Positions 48,824-61,048 of a DNA stretch of 64,000 nucleotides are shown here, piece after piece. Source of the stretch: Daphnia pulex (lineage: Eukaryota; Arthropoda; Branchiopoda; Diplostraca; Daphniidae); assembly GCF_021134715.1 (NCBI RefSeq), contig NC_060026.1:11895001-11959000 (forward strand). The letters run 5' to 3'. Below the pieces are notes generated by a model, which was not told the origin of the DNA, searched no databases, and saw only the letters and a program-made list of their open reading frames with translations. The stretch's first letter is position 1. Every line of letters starts with the position of its first letter. The position numbers were made by a program, and so were the translations under genes.

Positions 48824-51543
48824 GCTTTTGTAAACGGGTTCTGCAACGCTCATCATGTTGAGTGCTCGTTATTTTAATACCGGCTCATTATTTGCTCTTG
48901 GCCATGCACCCGCCGGTTGGAATCGATTACAAGAGAACGATTATTATTTTATTACAGAGTACCATAGGGGATTTTAATAGGGAACATGTAAGAGATGTTC
49001 TAAATTGTATTTTGAACGCTGTTGACTGTAGCCTTAGATCTGTTCATTTTACAGCATTTAAAAAAAAGGTCGTTATATGTTGTTACTATTCTGCGTGCAC
49101 TCCTAATATAGACTATGTGTAACGCGTACAAATTTAATATACATCAAACTGCGCATATATTTTACAGTCATATTTATGAATTTCGCGAACGTGTACAATT
49201 ATGTTGATAATTCCATAATAAAATGCAGGTGTAAAAAAAAAATAACGAATAATCTATGCGAAATTTTCTCTTGCGAATTTTTTTTTTCCAAACGAAGTTT
49301 CAACAGCGAAATGATCAACGAAAATAAAAGTCACACTGACGAGGCGAAATATCCTTTTATTCCATTCTTTTTCACAGGTGAACGTACCCTCTTAGTCTCA
49401 TACTGGCTGCGAGTGAAAGTAGGCGACTGTATTGTTGTCGTGTGGACAGCAGCAGCAGCAGCAGTTTTGGTGAAGCAATATTTGCCAAATCAGGTAATGT
49501 TGGCGTCGCAGGCGCCCAGCAATATACTCGAGTACCGATTTCGAAAATTTGTTACTTTCTGTTCGCAGCTTTCGTTTGATTGAGGCTAATATCTTTTTTT
49601 ACTCTGCCCTTTCTGTTTTGTTCACCGCCAGTTATTTGAGATGAAGAAATTATACTGTTTCTCCGGTATAAAAGCCAAATTATATTGATTTTGTGGTGTA
49701 TACAATAATGTTAAATTAAATCCAATGTGAATTAGACAACCCCAACTCTTCGTCGTCACAAGAACAAGATTGCCGATCGCCCACGTACGCCCTATAAACC
49801 GTTAATCGGCACGCAGACAAGGACACGAGTCCTTTTATAGTTCATAACCTCTCCTTTGAGGATACCGTATACAAGCATATGCAAAGTATGCATATATTGT
49901 ACAGCTATAAAACAAAGAGTCCTTGGCCCAGACTAGCTGAGAGGCCAACAGACATAGCATAGCTAGCATAACAGACTAGGCAAACTTTCCTCATGTATTA
50001 TGTTTTAACTAGGATCTAACATTTTTATTCACTTAGACTGCTATGTTATATAGCTAGAAGTTGTTTTATTAATCTCGTTCCATTCAGCATGGAACGCGTG
50101 ACCCGCCGTCTGTGCTCCATCTGGGACTTTCTCCTTTTACGCGCCCTTGAATGTTTCCTTGGCTGTTTGAAATCAAAAGGAAGGCTTTGGGTCACGAGTT
50201 AGGAGTTGGTATCGCTTGCGTAATGTCACTTTGTGGGCGTTAACTTCTGCTAGGATATACTGGTGTGATTTCAAGGTCAAGACTAACGTTTCAATTTCAG
50301 GTTTTTCAACTAATGCCATTCAAACAAACACTTTGAATAATGAAAATGCCGAAAGAAAAACCTGAAACCGGATTGCTGATAACGTGCTGATGGAGAGCGC
50401 AAGATAGTTAATGGAAATCCCAAGTTATATCCTTTGATAGCGTTGGCTAGTATTATGTATGTACTAAATTTTATTCCATATCTTTGGAAAGAAAAAGGTG
50501 GGGGGTCGCTGTTTGGATGTTTTAGCCGGACTTTACGGATGAAGAAGAATTCTGTCATTTTCCCTACACATTAACAAAAACTTCGGATATTCTTTGTTGA
50601 TTTAAATCATCATCCGCACCGATCCTCGCTTGGCCGATTGATTTCAACCACTTGGATTGTATTACCGCAATTTGCGGGTTTCGCGCTTATCATCTTATCA
50701 TGTAATGTGGCTTGCGTTTTCATAGGGTTCTTACCGTGTACCTATACCTTCCCAGTTCCCACAATCCGTTATTTCTCCTCTGAAGAATTGAAATTATAAT
50801 TCAGAAGCTAACACGACGATTATGCGGAATGCGGTGTACAAAGCTTGTATTAAAGAAGATGTTTTTCCAGTTTCATCCATTTTGACACGAAGTGATATGA
50901 TAATCCTTTTGAAAAGACAATAATATTGTGTTTTTTTCCGTTATAATTCCAGTTATAATAAATCGTAATAACTCAAGATCTACATTTCTTTGACACGGGT
51001 TCATGACGTTTAAGTAAACATACGTTTACATGATTTAGTTTCACATTAAGCAAGAAATGCGCTCATTAAGTCATTTTCCCTTTGAAAAATGTGTAAGCCT
51101 TTTATTGGGTTGTTGGCAGATCAAGGCTTTGATAATTCAGATGAAAAACGCAACGCAAATATTTCGAATCAGAATTCCGGCAATCAGGCATTTTGTGATG
51201 AGAAATTCCTGAGGAAAAAAAAGTAATTCGAGAAAACATCAATCGCTCATCCACCAAAAGGACCCATAAGGGAGTATTGGGTTCGTTATTAATTGACGAG
51301 CCTCTATTATTGGCCCAAAAATGCTTATCTCAGATTTGAAACGTCCACCGTTTGATATTTTCTGGTTTATATGCTGATTTCAACAATTTTAAATAAATGA
51401 CAAGAATCAAAAGCCCCAGGGCATCCATTCAAGTTCGCCTCTTTGCAATTGAATGGCATCTCTGCGCTTTTGTGCATGCAGCAGAGAGAAGAAGCAGTGA
51501 TGAATGGTGAGCACATTTATAATTAGGAACGTCGACTTCATCA
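48824..51543. other. Intergenic region after the lipase; no gene seen
   Basis: About 2.7 kb. AATAAA at 49217-49222 is a possible lipase polyadenylation signal, though other sites may lie closer. A short CAG repeat sits at 49448-49463. ORFs up to 135 codons (49176-49583) have no recognisable domain. The part near 51500 is likely the 3' region of the GPCR gene. Confidence 0.4.
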
Positions 51544-53139
51544 TCATCTGATGCTGTGAAGGAGAACGAATAACTTGTTTTTCAATTTCCAGGCAATGTG
51601 GAGGAGGGAACGTCTGAATTCGCTGCTGGTCGACATGTACATGATCGGATTATAAATGGAATGAAACAGGAAGAAATCGCGGACAAAAGACCCGACACTC
51701 AGAACGACCGCACAATCACCCTCCAGGCGGATGCACCAGTACATGGCGATCGCGTGAACAGAAACTGGAAATGTGCACAGCCAAAACGGCAGGACGTTGA
51801 CGGACATGCTAAGGGCCGCCCGCACTTCTAGACGGTTGACGTTATTGGAGTGATGCCGTTGAATCGTCCAAGGAAAACATTCGGTCGAATCGATATTTTC
51901 TTGGGCGGCGAATGAAGCGATTGGACCACCGGTGTTTTTATTTCTGACAGCTACTGATGAATTATTTCCAGCGTAATCGACGAAAACTCTTTTGGCCGAA
52001 TGCGAAGTGTCGTCCATCGTCAAAGTCGGTCCTTCTAATGATATGAAAAATACAATTTTGACGAGGTTATAATTATGCGATCTTTCATAGAGAAAATAAA
52101 CAAATGCACATTTGCCGAAAACCATTAAATTCCAAGTTGTTATGAGGCTCTTACAACTTACACATTACGCATGGAAATGTGCGAGCCATTAAATAAGCCG
52201 ATAATCGGCCATTCAAATTCATGAGCAGAATTTTGAGAGATTCGTGCAACACGCAACAACTCTGTGCGCTAATGGATTACTGATTTCAAATGTAAGCTTA
52301 TTTGCCTGTAGTAAAACCCAACGTTAGCATTTATGTTCAACAAGCGATTCGTGCTTCTCTTCCTGCCAGGCGGATTATTATTATACTGTGCAATAGAAAT
52401 TCAAAAAACGCTATACAAATACAATTTTAATACCAGCCAGATCCGTGATGGATGGTTGAATCGTTGAGTGGTTGATGAACCTGACGGTCATGGGCTCCCG
52501 GCGGTAACTCGACTTGTACTGTCGGATGAGATTCTTGGACTCGACAAAGATTTTGAAGTGGAGGATGACGCAGAGAATGCCCAGGCACAAGTCCTAGGCG
52601 AAAACATAGTAGACGTGAGCCAAATTGACGGTGCAGGTGTGGATGGAGAGATAGCCGGTCCAAAACGGGCCGGTGACAATGACGAACGTCAGGAGCGAGG
52701 CCAGGGAGAGCAACCAAACCACTCCGCCAACGGTGACGCTTTTCTTGTACCATTCGTAGCGAACGATGGACAAGTAGCGATCAAATGCGGCCAGCGACAG
52801 GCAGACCAACAGGATGGAGTAGTCGACGGAAGCTAACAGGACAAACACTCGGCAGGCTGATTGGTTTTTATAGACGATGACGGCCAGTTCGAGGACGCAC
52901 TCGGCCAAGAAGAGGCACTCGAACAGAGAAATGGCGGCCCAGAAGACGTGACGTGGGTAGCGCAATTGTCGCGATCCGCTCACCACCAGAACGACGAGGG
53001 TATTCAGAAACAATCCAACGACGACCACCAACATACGGAAGCGCTCCTGAGCTACGCTGACGTCCTGCCTCATGATGGGCAGGTCGAATGTCTTCCAGAG
53101 GGTGTCGTTGACCGAGGGAGATGAATAGAGTTCGTCCAT
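51544..53139 (-). CDS. Rhodopsin-family G protein-coupled receptor with in-frame stop
   Basis: Seven membrane spans are spread over two exons, 53139-52434 and 52034-51544, about 398 codons. Class A hallmarks: FLNTLVV in span 1, a conserved extracellular Cys pair (SACRVF, HTCTV), FDRYLSIVRY (DRY) after span 3, VVWLLSLAS in span 4, FWLCTFP in span 6 and YNPIMYM (NPxxY) in span 7. The third inner loop is long and spans the intron. The N-terminus has an N-glycosylation site (NDT) and no signal peptide. A TAG stop at 52596-52594 interrupts span 5 (VYYVFA, stop, DLCLGIL) while the frame stays open before and after. The ligand is unknown. The gene could be a null allele, a recent pseudogene or an assembly error. 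Confidence 0.75.
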
Positions 53140-54309
53140 CTTACGAGGTGCAGTAGTCGGGGCAGACTAAAAGGGCCGAGAGTCTAGGTGTAAAAATGCT
53201 GGGTCGTCATCAGCGGATGGGAATACTCGATTTTTACTTCTCTGTCATGCGCGCAGCAGATTGGATTACGCATTCAAACGAAAGTAGCTATATAGCTCAA
53301 TCGACTCGGCTAACAGGTGGCGATGCCACAGTTGCTTTTTCTCAAGTTTCAGCTTGAAAAAAGAAGAAATTTGAGACTCGATTTGCGCATATGATGATTG
53401 TAACGTTATTTTTTAAAAAATTTCATTGCGTATTAGACTTACTATTTTTAGAGAAATCAAAGGAAACAAAATGAATTGATGATTTGAATAATCACCAGGG
53501 CAATTTCGGTCGGGAGCTTCCAGAGAAAAATGCTTGTATGCGAGGATAACAAAGACGAACCGACTAGTCTATCGATCACTCTTTTTTTAAATTGTACACA
53601 GTGAACCGCGAAGAAGAGGGGCCCTACTTTCCTTATATTCATCGCGAAATTTTGTTCGGTGCCGCATATTGGAGTAAAAGCAGCACGGCTCTTTGTGCGC
53701 AAAGCTCTCAAGCGCTGTCAAGTGGATTCTTTATTGCATACGCTACAATATTTCATGGACTAGATTTTGTTTTTTCGTTGAAGAGAAAACGTGATGTTCT
53801 TGAACTGTGTAACCCGGGAAAAAAATATGTGAGGGGATTTCAGGTGGTCTCGATGGAATTAAGATAGATTTTCAAGAAAATTGCAATAGTTCGCTATACA
53901 GGTATTGGTTGTAACTTTTGTTTCAAAGTTATTTCAGAGCTACACGGTAAATTTCCCTAGTGATCTATAACTAGGTTATTGACGTGAGAGAGGTTCCAGA
54001 AGTGCACGACTGCATTTACCAGATTAAACTGGTAATGTATAGCGCGACTTTTAGCTATGACCGTTATATGACATTGATATTATATTAAAAATAACTGAAT
54101 TATAGTCCTGGTTCCTATAGGAAGGCCGATGAAGCTCCTGTGATTTGATTTCAAGAAAATAAGACGCAGGCCTTTTAGAAAATGGAGTTGGGTAATAATG
54201 TAGCGAGATGTATCGCTTTGCTGTCTTGCTGTACGACTACGGTGAAGAGAGAGCGAGATAAAGCCATAACTTTTCAGTCTCCCATGAGGTGCGAAACAAC
54301 TGCATTTTG
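53140..54309. other. Intergenic region between GPCR and inverted-repeat element
   Basis: About 1.2 kb that should include the GPCR promoter. No TATA box or other gene is evident. ORFs of up to 91 codons are not recognisable. Confidence 0.35.
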
Positions 54310-54875
54310 TATGGGGTGCGGAATGAACACTTTTTCCAAAAAAAATGTTCAATAATCGATTACCATATTTGATGTGAAAACAAATTGATAATCGATTTGA
54401 ATATTGAAATCAAGTTGAAAATATATTCAAAAATTGAAAATCTTTTGAAAACGATTTCATAAATTGAAAATGATTTTGAAAAATGAAAATGATTTCGAAA
54501 AACTAAAAATGAATTTGAAAAACTAAAATGATTTCGAAAAATGAAAACGAATTTGAAAAATGAAAATGAACTTGAAAAATGAAAATGAACTTGAATATCC
54601 ATACAATTTCGGGAGTGCGATATGACACCACCCTACTCTATCCCCAGCTCTCTCCGGATGCTATAGCCACCCCGAGACAACCGACTAGCCATTGATGGCT
54701 ATGTCGCTGATTCCAGCCAGCTAGGCCGTCAGCGATACTGTCAGCCCTTGCCGGGCGGTGCTGGCCACCGCTGCCGCCACAACGGCAGCCGCTAAAGTCT
54801 CTCTCGACCGCAGGCCGAGTATTACCCTACACAAAAATAGATTACACGATCCAACGTGAAAAGTTTCATGTTCCT
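54310..54875 (+). repeat. Left terminal inverted repeat
   Basis: Outer third: TATGGGGTGCGGA followed by ATCGATTACCATATTTGATG. Middle (about 54395-54600): tandem GAAAATGATTT-like units. Inner: a GC-rich part with GCTGGCCACCGCTGCCGCC, ending AAGTTTCATGTTCCT. Confidence 0.85.
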
Positions 54876-55079
54876 GCAGTAAATGACACACAGCCTACCC
54901 AGCAACGATGAAGACGGAACGGCCGAATGGGTGGCTTTCACCTGAGAAAAGTTCCAGTCACGCCTCCGACGGTATGACGTTCTCGCGAAGTTCTCGTCAT
55001 TCCACTAACTGCCAACTGCCCGGAAAGAAGTGTTCTGGTACGTTTCGCTGGATAGGCCTATGCGTCTTGTACTGCTGCG

Positions 55080-55385
55080 ATACTCTGCCGTTCAATCCGA
55101 CGAGAAGAAGAAGGCGGACACGCCTTCTTGCTGACGTGGATCCTCATGTTGGTGCTGGCCCTGCTGGAAATTATCCGCTATCTAAGCGGATTGGGAAGCT
55201 GGACTTCTCTATTGTCTCTACGTCTTTGCCATGTGGTCCACTTGCGCCGGAAGTGTTACCTACCCGATACTCTACGGCATTTATATAAAATTGGGCCATT
55301 CCAAGGAAGAGTTCATTGGAAGGATGGCTCTGTCTCAGCTGCAGCGACGGATTGAACACCAAAAATTGGCGCAACGTCTATCTTT
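55080..55385 (+). pseudogene. Membrane-receptor-like fragment inside the element
   Basis: Between the arms, frame fragments read AFLLTWILMLVLALLEIIRY, then after a shift LYVFAMWSTCAGSVTYPILY followed by GIYIKLGHSKEEFIGRM. The second resembles span 7 and the C-tail of a class A receptor (YPILYGIY in place of NPxxY). A frameshift and a stop after SFLP break it. It is not obviously derived from the GPCR at 51.5-53.1 kb. It may be a captured host gene fragment; the identification is tentative. Confidence 0.3.
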
Positions 55386-55518
55386 TCTACCATAATGGAG
55401 GCAGCGGACATGGCGGTGGAGGCCAAAGAAGAGGATCCAAATGGTCATGTTGCCCATGTCCGTTTCAACAGAAAAGCTTTTTTTTTTCATGGCCGGCCTC
55501 AAATAAAAGTAGTCGTAT

Positions 55519-56083
55519 AGGAACATGAAACTTTTCACGTTGGATCGTGTAATCTATTTTTGTGTAGGGTAATACTCGGCCTGCGGTCGAGAGAGACTTT
55601 AGCGGCTGCCGTTGTGGCGGCAGCGGTGGCCAGCACCGCCCAGCAAGGGCTGACAGTATCGCTGACGGCCTAGCTGGCTGGAATCAGCGACATAGCCATC
55701 AATGGCTAGTCGGTTGTCTCGGGGTGGCTATAGCATCCGGAGAGAGCTGGGGATAGAGTAGGGTGGTGTCATATCGCACTCCCGAAATTGTATGGATATT
55801 CAAGTTCATTTTCATTTTTCAAGTTCATTTTCATTTTTCAAATTCGTTTTCATTTTTCGAAATCATTTTAGTTTTTCAAATTCATTTTAGTTTTTCTAAA
55901 TCATTTTCATTTTTCAAAATCATTTTCAATTTATGAAATCGTTTTCAAAAGATTTTCAATTTTTGAATATATTTTCAACTTGATTTCAATATTCAAATCG
56001 ATTATCAATTTGTTTTCACATCAAATATGGTAATCGATTATTGAACATTTTTTTTGGAAAAAGTGTTCAATCCGCACCCCATA
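55519..56083 (-). repeat. Right terminal inverted repeat
   Basis: This is the reverse complement of the left arm, starting AGGAACATGAAACTT and ending TCCGCACCCCATA. The few differences (for example around the GAATGAACAC/GTGTTCAATC end and single bases in the GC-rich part) imply a fairly recent insertion or arm homogenisation. Confidence 0.85.
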
Positions 56084-56232
56084 ATTTTGCATGTCGCTCC
56101 TAATATTTTTTCTCTATACTTTTTACGACAAAGGCCAATGCACTCGACATTTTTGAAAATGTACAGAGGTCGTCTGCGTCAGTCTGTTCATTTCCCTTTT
56201 TGAACCATCTCATGCCTGATAGATGGATCATC

Positions 56233-56266
56233 AAAGTCTATTTTATAGACAGGATTGTGATTTGAT
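56233..56266 (+). repeat. 34-base direct repeat, copy 1
   Basis: Begins AAAGTCTATTTTATAGACAG and ends GATTGTGATTTGAT. It matches 56780-56813 with a single difference (GACAGG versus GGCAGG). Confidence 0.8.
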
Positions 56267-56779
56267 CAAGGATGATATGATAGATGACGAGTTGAGAGAG
56301 TTGAGTCTTGATCATCAAGGCTCAACTACAAGTAGGCCTATGGCCTATGCATCCACTCCAGTCTACTCCAGTGCTCTCACTCTCACACTATTCAAATCCA
56401 CAATAAAATTTATTCTCAAATTATGCAGCAGTATATAGATGCTGAATATTTACCATCAAAGGAAGTGAAACTGAACAAACAAAAATTACCAAATAATATT
56501 TTGGGAAGAAACTGCTTTCATCTTAAAAACGAAGTCAAATTTAAAACCTACATGTCCACAAATTATGGAATTATAAGTGGTGTTTGAAGAAGACTGTATA
56601 CTAAAAAAGAAAATTAATACATATGTATTTTCTTTTTTAGACTATAGTCTAAAGAACCAATTTTTTCTTGCTGAGAAAGGTTAAAGGTATCGAGCGAAAA
56701 AAAAACTATTTGCTAGTTAGCCATTGATCGATCCGGATCGATCGGTCTGTATAATAGTACAGAGGCCCCGAATCAACCC

Positions 56780-56813
56780 AAAGTCTATTTTATAGGCAGG
56801 ATTGTGATTTGAT
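56780..56813 (+). repeat. 34-base direct repeat, copy 2
   Basis: Same orientation as copy 1, 547 bases apart. The region between has no recognised gene, so the pair could flank an inserted or duplicated segment. Confidence 0.8.
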
Positions 56814-58711
56814 GTTTTCTTCAAAAGTAGAAGTAAGAGTTCCACTTCCACCCTTTTCAACTCCCTCTCTCTCCTGTCTCAACCTCACAATCTACGCATT
56901 TTTTGGAGAAACCGAGTCCTAGATATTTCTTATTGTCAGAAAGACGTCACTCTAAGCAGCAATAGACTACTGCATCTCGTTTCCATGTTATCGCTTCTCA
57001 TTTCCGCTTGGCACAGCATTCACGTGAAATCATCTTCAAGGGGGAATATGACGTAACTCTGAAGAAGTAGATCCGAGAAAACTTAAATTAGGTGTAGGCG
57101 TGAGCGGCACAACTTTCACACGTTAATTGCTAGCGTTGTATATGGTGCATGAACCTTGTGTGCTTGACGGAATTGTTTCTAGTTTTTTTTTCTGCCGACA
57201 CTTCTTAAAATGACGATGTTACAAGCTGAAATGAATATAACTCAATCCGCGTTCCTATCGCAATAATCGATAAACAGCAACTCGGTACTCGGAGCTGAAA
57301 AGGTCACGCCGGAGACTGTATGAACCCACATTCAATCAAGACAGAAGACAGAAGTTTGAAAGTCAAGAGTCAAGACTGTATTAAACAATAAGTTTGATAC
57401 TGCTGACTCAATAGAACACAGCTGAACCCAGGGTAATTGACTTTTTACCTTTGAATGATGCAGCTACCGGCTATACTTGAAAGGGAAAAACTCGCGCGAT
57501 GCGCTTATAATCAGTCGACGCATGCAATTTCCTCCGAGTAGAATAAGATGTTTGACTCATAATGCGGCTCTTGTCTTCTATCCGGCGGGTCTGAACCACC
57601 TGTCATCCCCATAAAATAACAGTCGAGAAAGTCACAAACCGGCGAAGCGTGTAGATTGTGTGCAGATTGGGAGGTCTTCAGCAACGAGACAATCTCTCCG
57701 TCATTCGCAGCGCTATATATGTTGTCGTTGGCATGTTGCCAACCAGTATATAACTCAAGTCGTCAGGGGAATGCACAATGTTTAGTTTTTTACTCGGCTG
57801 CTACATTTCAGACTTGACAGTAGCCCAGCAGAATAGTTGGCAATCCACACGGTACATTTTCCGCGCTTAAAGAAGAAGTTTGAACTCGATGACTTTTGAT
57901 GAAATTTGCCGTTTACCTTCGAATGTTTGGGTGTGAAGGAATAAAATGATTCGTTATTTTATTTTATTGCGCCACGATTTACATTTCCTTTTGCCATTAA
58001 ATTCAAAGTAAAACAGGGACATATTGATTTGTCTTGCAGCGCCGTGGAAACATTTTGTTAGACGACTCTCTCTCTTTATTGATTAATTTTATTGATTTTC
58101 AGGCAAACTAAGTCAGTTGTACTTGTTGTACTTCTGATTTTTTATTTTTATTTTGCGCATTGAGTGATTTACTATTCGTCTCTAATAATCTAGAAGTTTC
58201 TAATACCTAATACAAAATCACAGGAAATAATAAGCAACTACCTACCTCTACTTAAGAGAGTTGGTCGTTACTTTGACCGACAACGGAAATGCGCAGAATA
58301 AAGGAACACCAACGAGGATAGAGGAATCCATTAAAAGTATAAGCACCTGTAAAAGAAACAACACATCCAACGTAATAAATAATTTCATGGGATGTCACAA
58401 TCGATAGAGAGAAGAAAGGTCAGTGTTCCCAAGATTTTAACGTTCCATATTAGACAGAGAGCGGGAACTCTTTATCAAACACACCGGCAGCTGCTGGTGG
58501 AGGAAGGTAATAAATAATTTAACAAAGTTAAAAGGAAATTTAGTCCCCTGACACTTATATGTAAAAAAAAAAAGTCTTATTGCACGCTGGGGGAAGCTAC
58601 ATAAGACGGAGCAATTCGAAGAAGCTTTCAGGTCTTTACCAATATTTGACCAGCTTTCTACGCTTGAAAGAAACGCAAGTCGATTAACAATTTTTTAAAA
58701 AAGGAGAAAAG

Positions 58712-61048
58712 ATGCTGAAACTCTGCCTAACACTTTCGGTCGCTTTTGTGCTACAAGGCAGTCGCGCTTGTGAGGAGCAACTACCAATATTCAGAAAATT
58801 CATCCCAGATAACTGGAATTATGGGAAATCCTTTTACTATCAACCGAATTTGGTTGTTCCAGGTATTTGAAAAAGCAAAATTTAATTCCAGACGAAGTTA
58901 GTAAATTATGTGAGCTGAATTTGATCGATTGTATTTTAAATTAATAGAACATGCCGGTCGATACGAGTGGCAGACTCCACTAAACAATCACGGATCGCCC
59001 TTCGTAAACCCGTTTCTGGAATATTATTACAGTGAGTAGCGCAATTGTAATTTTCCCATATCTATTTCTAAATTATTGGTGGTAAAAGTACGACTTCAAT
59101 TTAAATAGACGGAGAGAGAAACCGAAATCGATTTGCCAATATCTACGGCGTGAATTCGTATGAAGAAGAGAGTCTAGAGGGACGTGCAAAAAAGCCGTTA
59201 TCCAGCAGCATCAATTCTCTTCAGAAATATTTTGTCAACAGTGAGTAAACCGCTAATGTATTTCATTAATTTTATTATTCCAGTATTACCTACGTCCAGA
59301 AAAACATTCTGAGCCATTACGTCATAATTTTAAATGTCGTTCTTCTTCATTATTCTGTAATTCACTTTTTAGAGAATGTGGTAGACGAAGAGGAGGTAAA
59401 CCAAGCGGAAAGCGAAAGCCGCTTCATTTCAGGCAACGGAATATTCAATGATCAATTGAGGCCAGGAAACAAGCTCGGGTTTCTTTTCAATCTGGCCAAC
59501 CGGATTCCATTTTCAATAATTCCTAATTCTGGACGCCCATTCGATGCCTGCACGACGCAGAATGGAGACACCGGAATCTGCACTTCAGGTTTCGTTTGCT
59601 CACTGTTCGGTGGTCGACCTAGCGGTTCCTGCTTCTTAGGGAACATTTGTTGCGTCAGTAAGACAAATAAATTTTTTTAAAATTGCGATGGGCAAAGGTT
59701 TTTAACAGCGGTTATACTCACAACAGATACGGTAAATCAGTGCGGTGGTACGGTCACACTTAACAATACATATTGGCAATCGCCAACTGTTGCGATAAAA
59801 TCTCCTACCATATGCGCACTGAATATCAAACTGGACACCAACTATGTGGAACAGCTAGGGAAACCCATTTGCCAAATCCGGTAAGTTGTTTTGCTATAAA
59901 ATTATTTCACGTTAAGTAAATTGTCCATTTTCTTCGCTTTTGCTGTGTCTATAGATTGGATTTCGTTTCGTTCTCCATCGCCCAGCCGTCAGGCGGAACT
60001 TGCACCGACAGTTTTCAAGTTGGTGGGGCAACTACCGTGGCTCCCATTATCTGCGGTGACAACAGTGGGCAGCACAGTATGTATTCACAAATTTTGTTTC
60101 TACTTCTAAAACTAATATTTGATTCATTTTAGTGTACCTGGATGTCCCATCGTCAGACGTTACATCCACCGATGTTCAGCTGATGTTTAGTTTTGCCACT
60201 GGAACCGCTGCTCCAAGTTCACGTTCATGGAATATCAAAATTGCTCTACTGCCCTGCGGCGCGGACTATCTTGGTATAGAAAAATAATTATCTTTTTTTA
60301 TCAACTACTTAATTAAAAACATTTAAAACACCCTGTTTTATATTGAACTTAAGCACCAGTCGACTGCCTCCAGTACTTCACGGCTCCCACAGGAAGAGTC
60401 AGCTCGTTTAATTGGAGAGATGTCCCAGTTAGTGCTATTCGCCAACTCAACAATCAGAATTACAACATTTGTTTCAGGACTGAACTTGTCGACCGCCAGG
60501 TTTATTATTTCTCTTTCTCCTGCATATCGATTTCAAATAATCTGACCTATTTTGTATTAAACTGCTCGGTGATTAATTCACGAGTTAGAAAGCAACCCAA
60601 ATCTGTTTATCAGTTTGCGCGACGTCCAACGCTGGGGCCGGCTATTCAATAACCACCAATGCCGTAAACGCCGGTAACTCTTTGCTAGGAGTTGGTAATA
60701 GTGCTAACGGTTATTGCACTTACGACTTTCTTGCTATCGTTGGAGCAACTGATCTCTCAACCGGCCTTGTGGGAGACCGTTTCTGTGGAGAGAAATTGAG
60801 TACAGCACGGGCACCGGGTGTGGCGGTCAACGGTCAACTGTGCAGTAAGTTGACAAACTCTCTGAAGTATTAATTTCTCTCCGTTGATAATATGTTGCTA
60901 TAACGATGTAGCCAAGATTATGCCATTCAAACTTATCTACGGAACCGATGGTACCGAAGCGGAAGTGGGTGCTCCGGCATTGGTGTCAACGCCTGCTGAC
61001 ACCAATAACGTCGGATTCTGTCTTGATTACCAAGAAAGAGCTAACTGA
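58712..61048 (+). CDS. Secreted CUB-domain protein
   Basis: This is an extracellular protein of a type common in arthropods but without known function. Ten exons: 58712-58862, 58948-59031, 59109-59240, 59373-59657, 59727-59880, 59955-60076, 60133-60273, 60354-60499, 60589-60844, 60912-61048, about 535 residues. It starts with a signal peptide (MLKLCLTLSVAFVLQGSRA). A variable region and a small Cys-rich segment follow (ACTTQNGDTGICTSGFVC ... GNICCV), like the clip-type motif before such CUB domains. The CUB domain begins near NQCGGTVTLNN, and a second beta-sandwich part ends FCLDYQERAN. For exon 9 I chose the acceptor ending at 60588 because the nearer CAG ending at 60612 breaks frame. Exon 9 is thus the least sure junction. 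Confidence 0.85.

Larger units (their letters stand above)
54310..56083. mobile_element. Transposon-like element with about 565-bp terminal inverted repeats
   Basis: Left arm 54310-54875 and right arm 55519-56083 are near-perfect reverse complements. The ends read TATGGGGTGCGGA and TCCGCACCCCATA. A 6-base direct repeat ATTTTG flanks it on both sides (54304-54309 and 56084-56089), as expected for a target-site duplication. Each arm holds a tandem array of TGAAAA-rich units and a GC-rich inner part. The 643-base centre has no transposase; it carries a degenerate membrane-receptor-like reading frame. Long arms resemble MULE or foldback elements, but the 6-base duplication does not settle the superfamily. 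It is probably non-autonomous. Confidence 0.85.
56084..58711. other. Intergenic region with a 34-base direct repeat; no gene seen
   Basis: About 2.6 kb, AT-rich. It holds two copies of a 34-base sequence (56233-56266, 56780-56813). No open frame has a recognisable product. The last part is presumably the promoter of the CUB gene. Confidence 0.4.

Noticed and set aside
52594-52640. Intron that would remove the GPCR stop, using the acceptor-like TTTTCGCCTAG
   Set aside because: No donor lies far enough upstream; the intron would be under 40 bases and would remove part of span 5.
54360-54602. 80-codon Phe/His/Ser-rich ORF on the minus strand
   Set aside because: It is a reading of the TGAAAA tandem repeat inside the left inverted arm, mirrored in the right arm; low complexity, not a gene.
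60603-60612. CAG acceptor ending at 60612 for CUB exon 9
   Set aside because: It breaks frame and reaches a stop quickly; the acceptor ending at 60588 keeps frame and adds a CLSVC segment that fits the domain.
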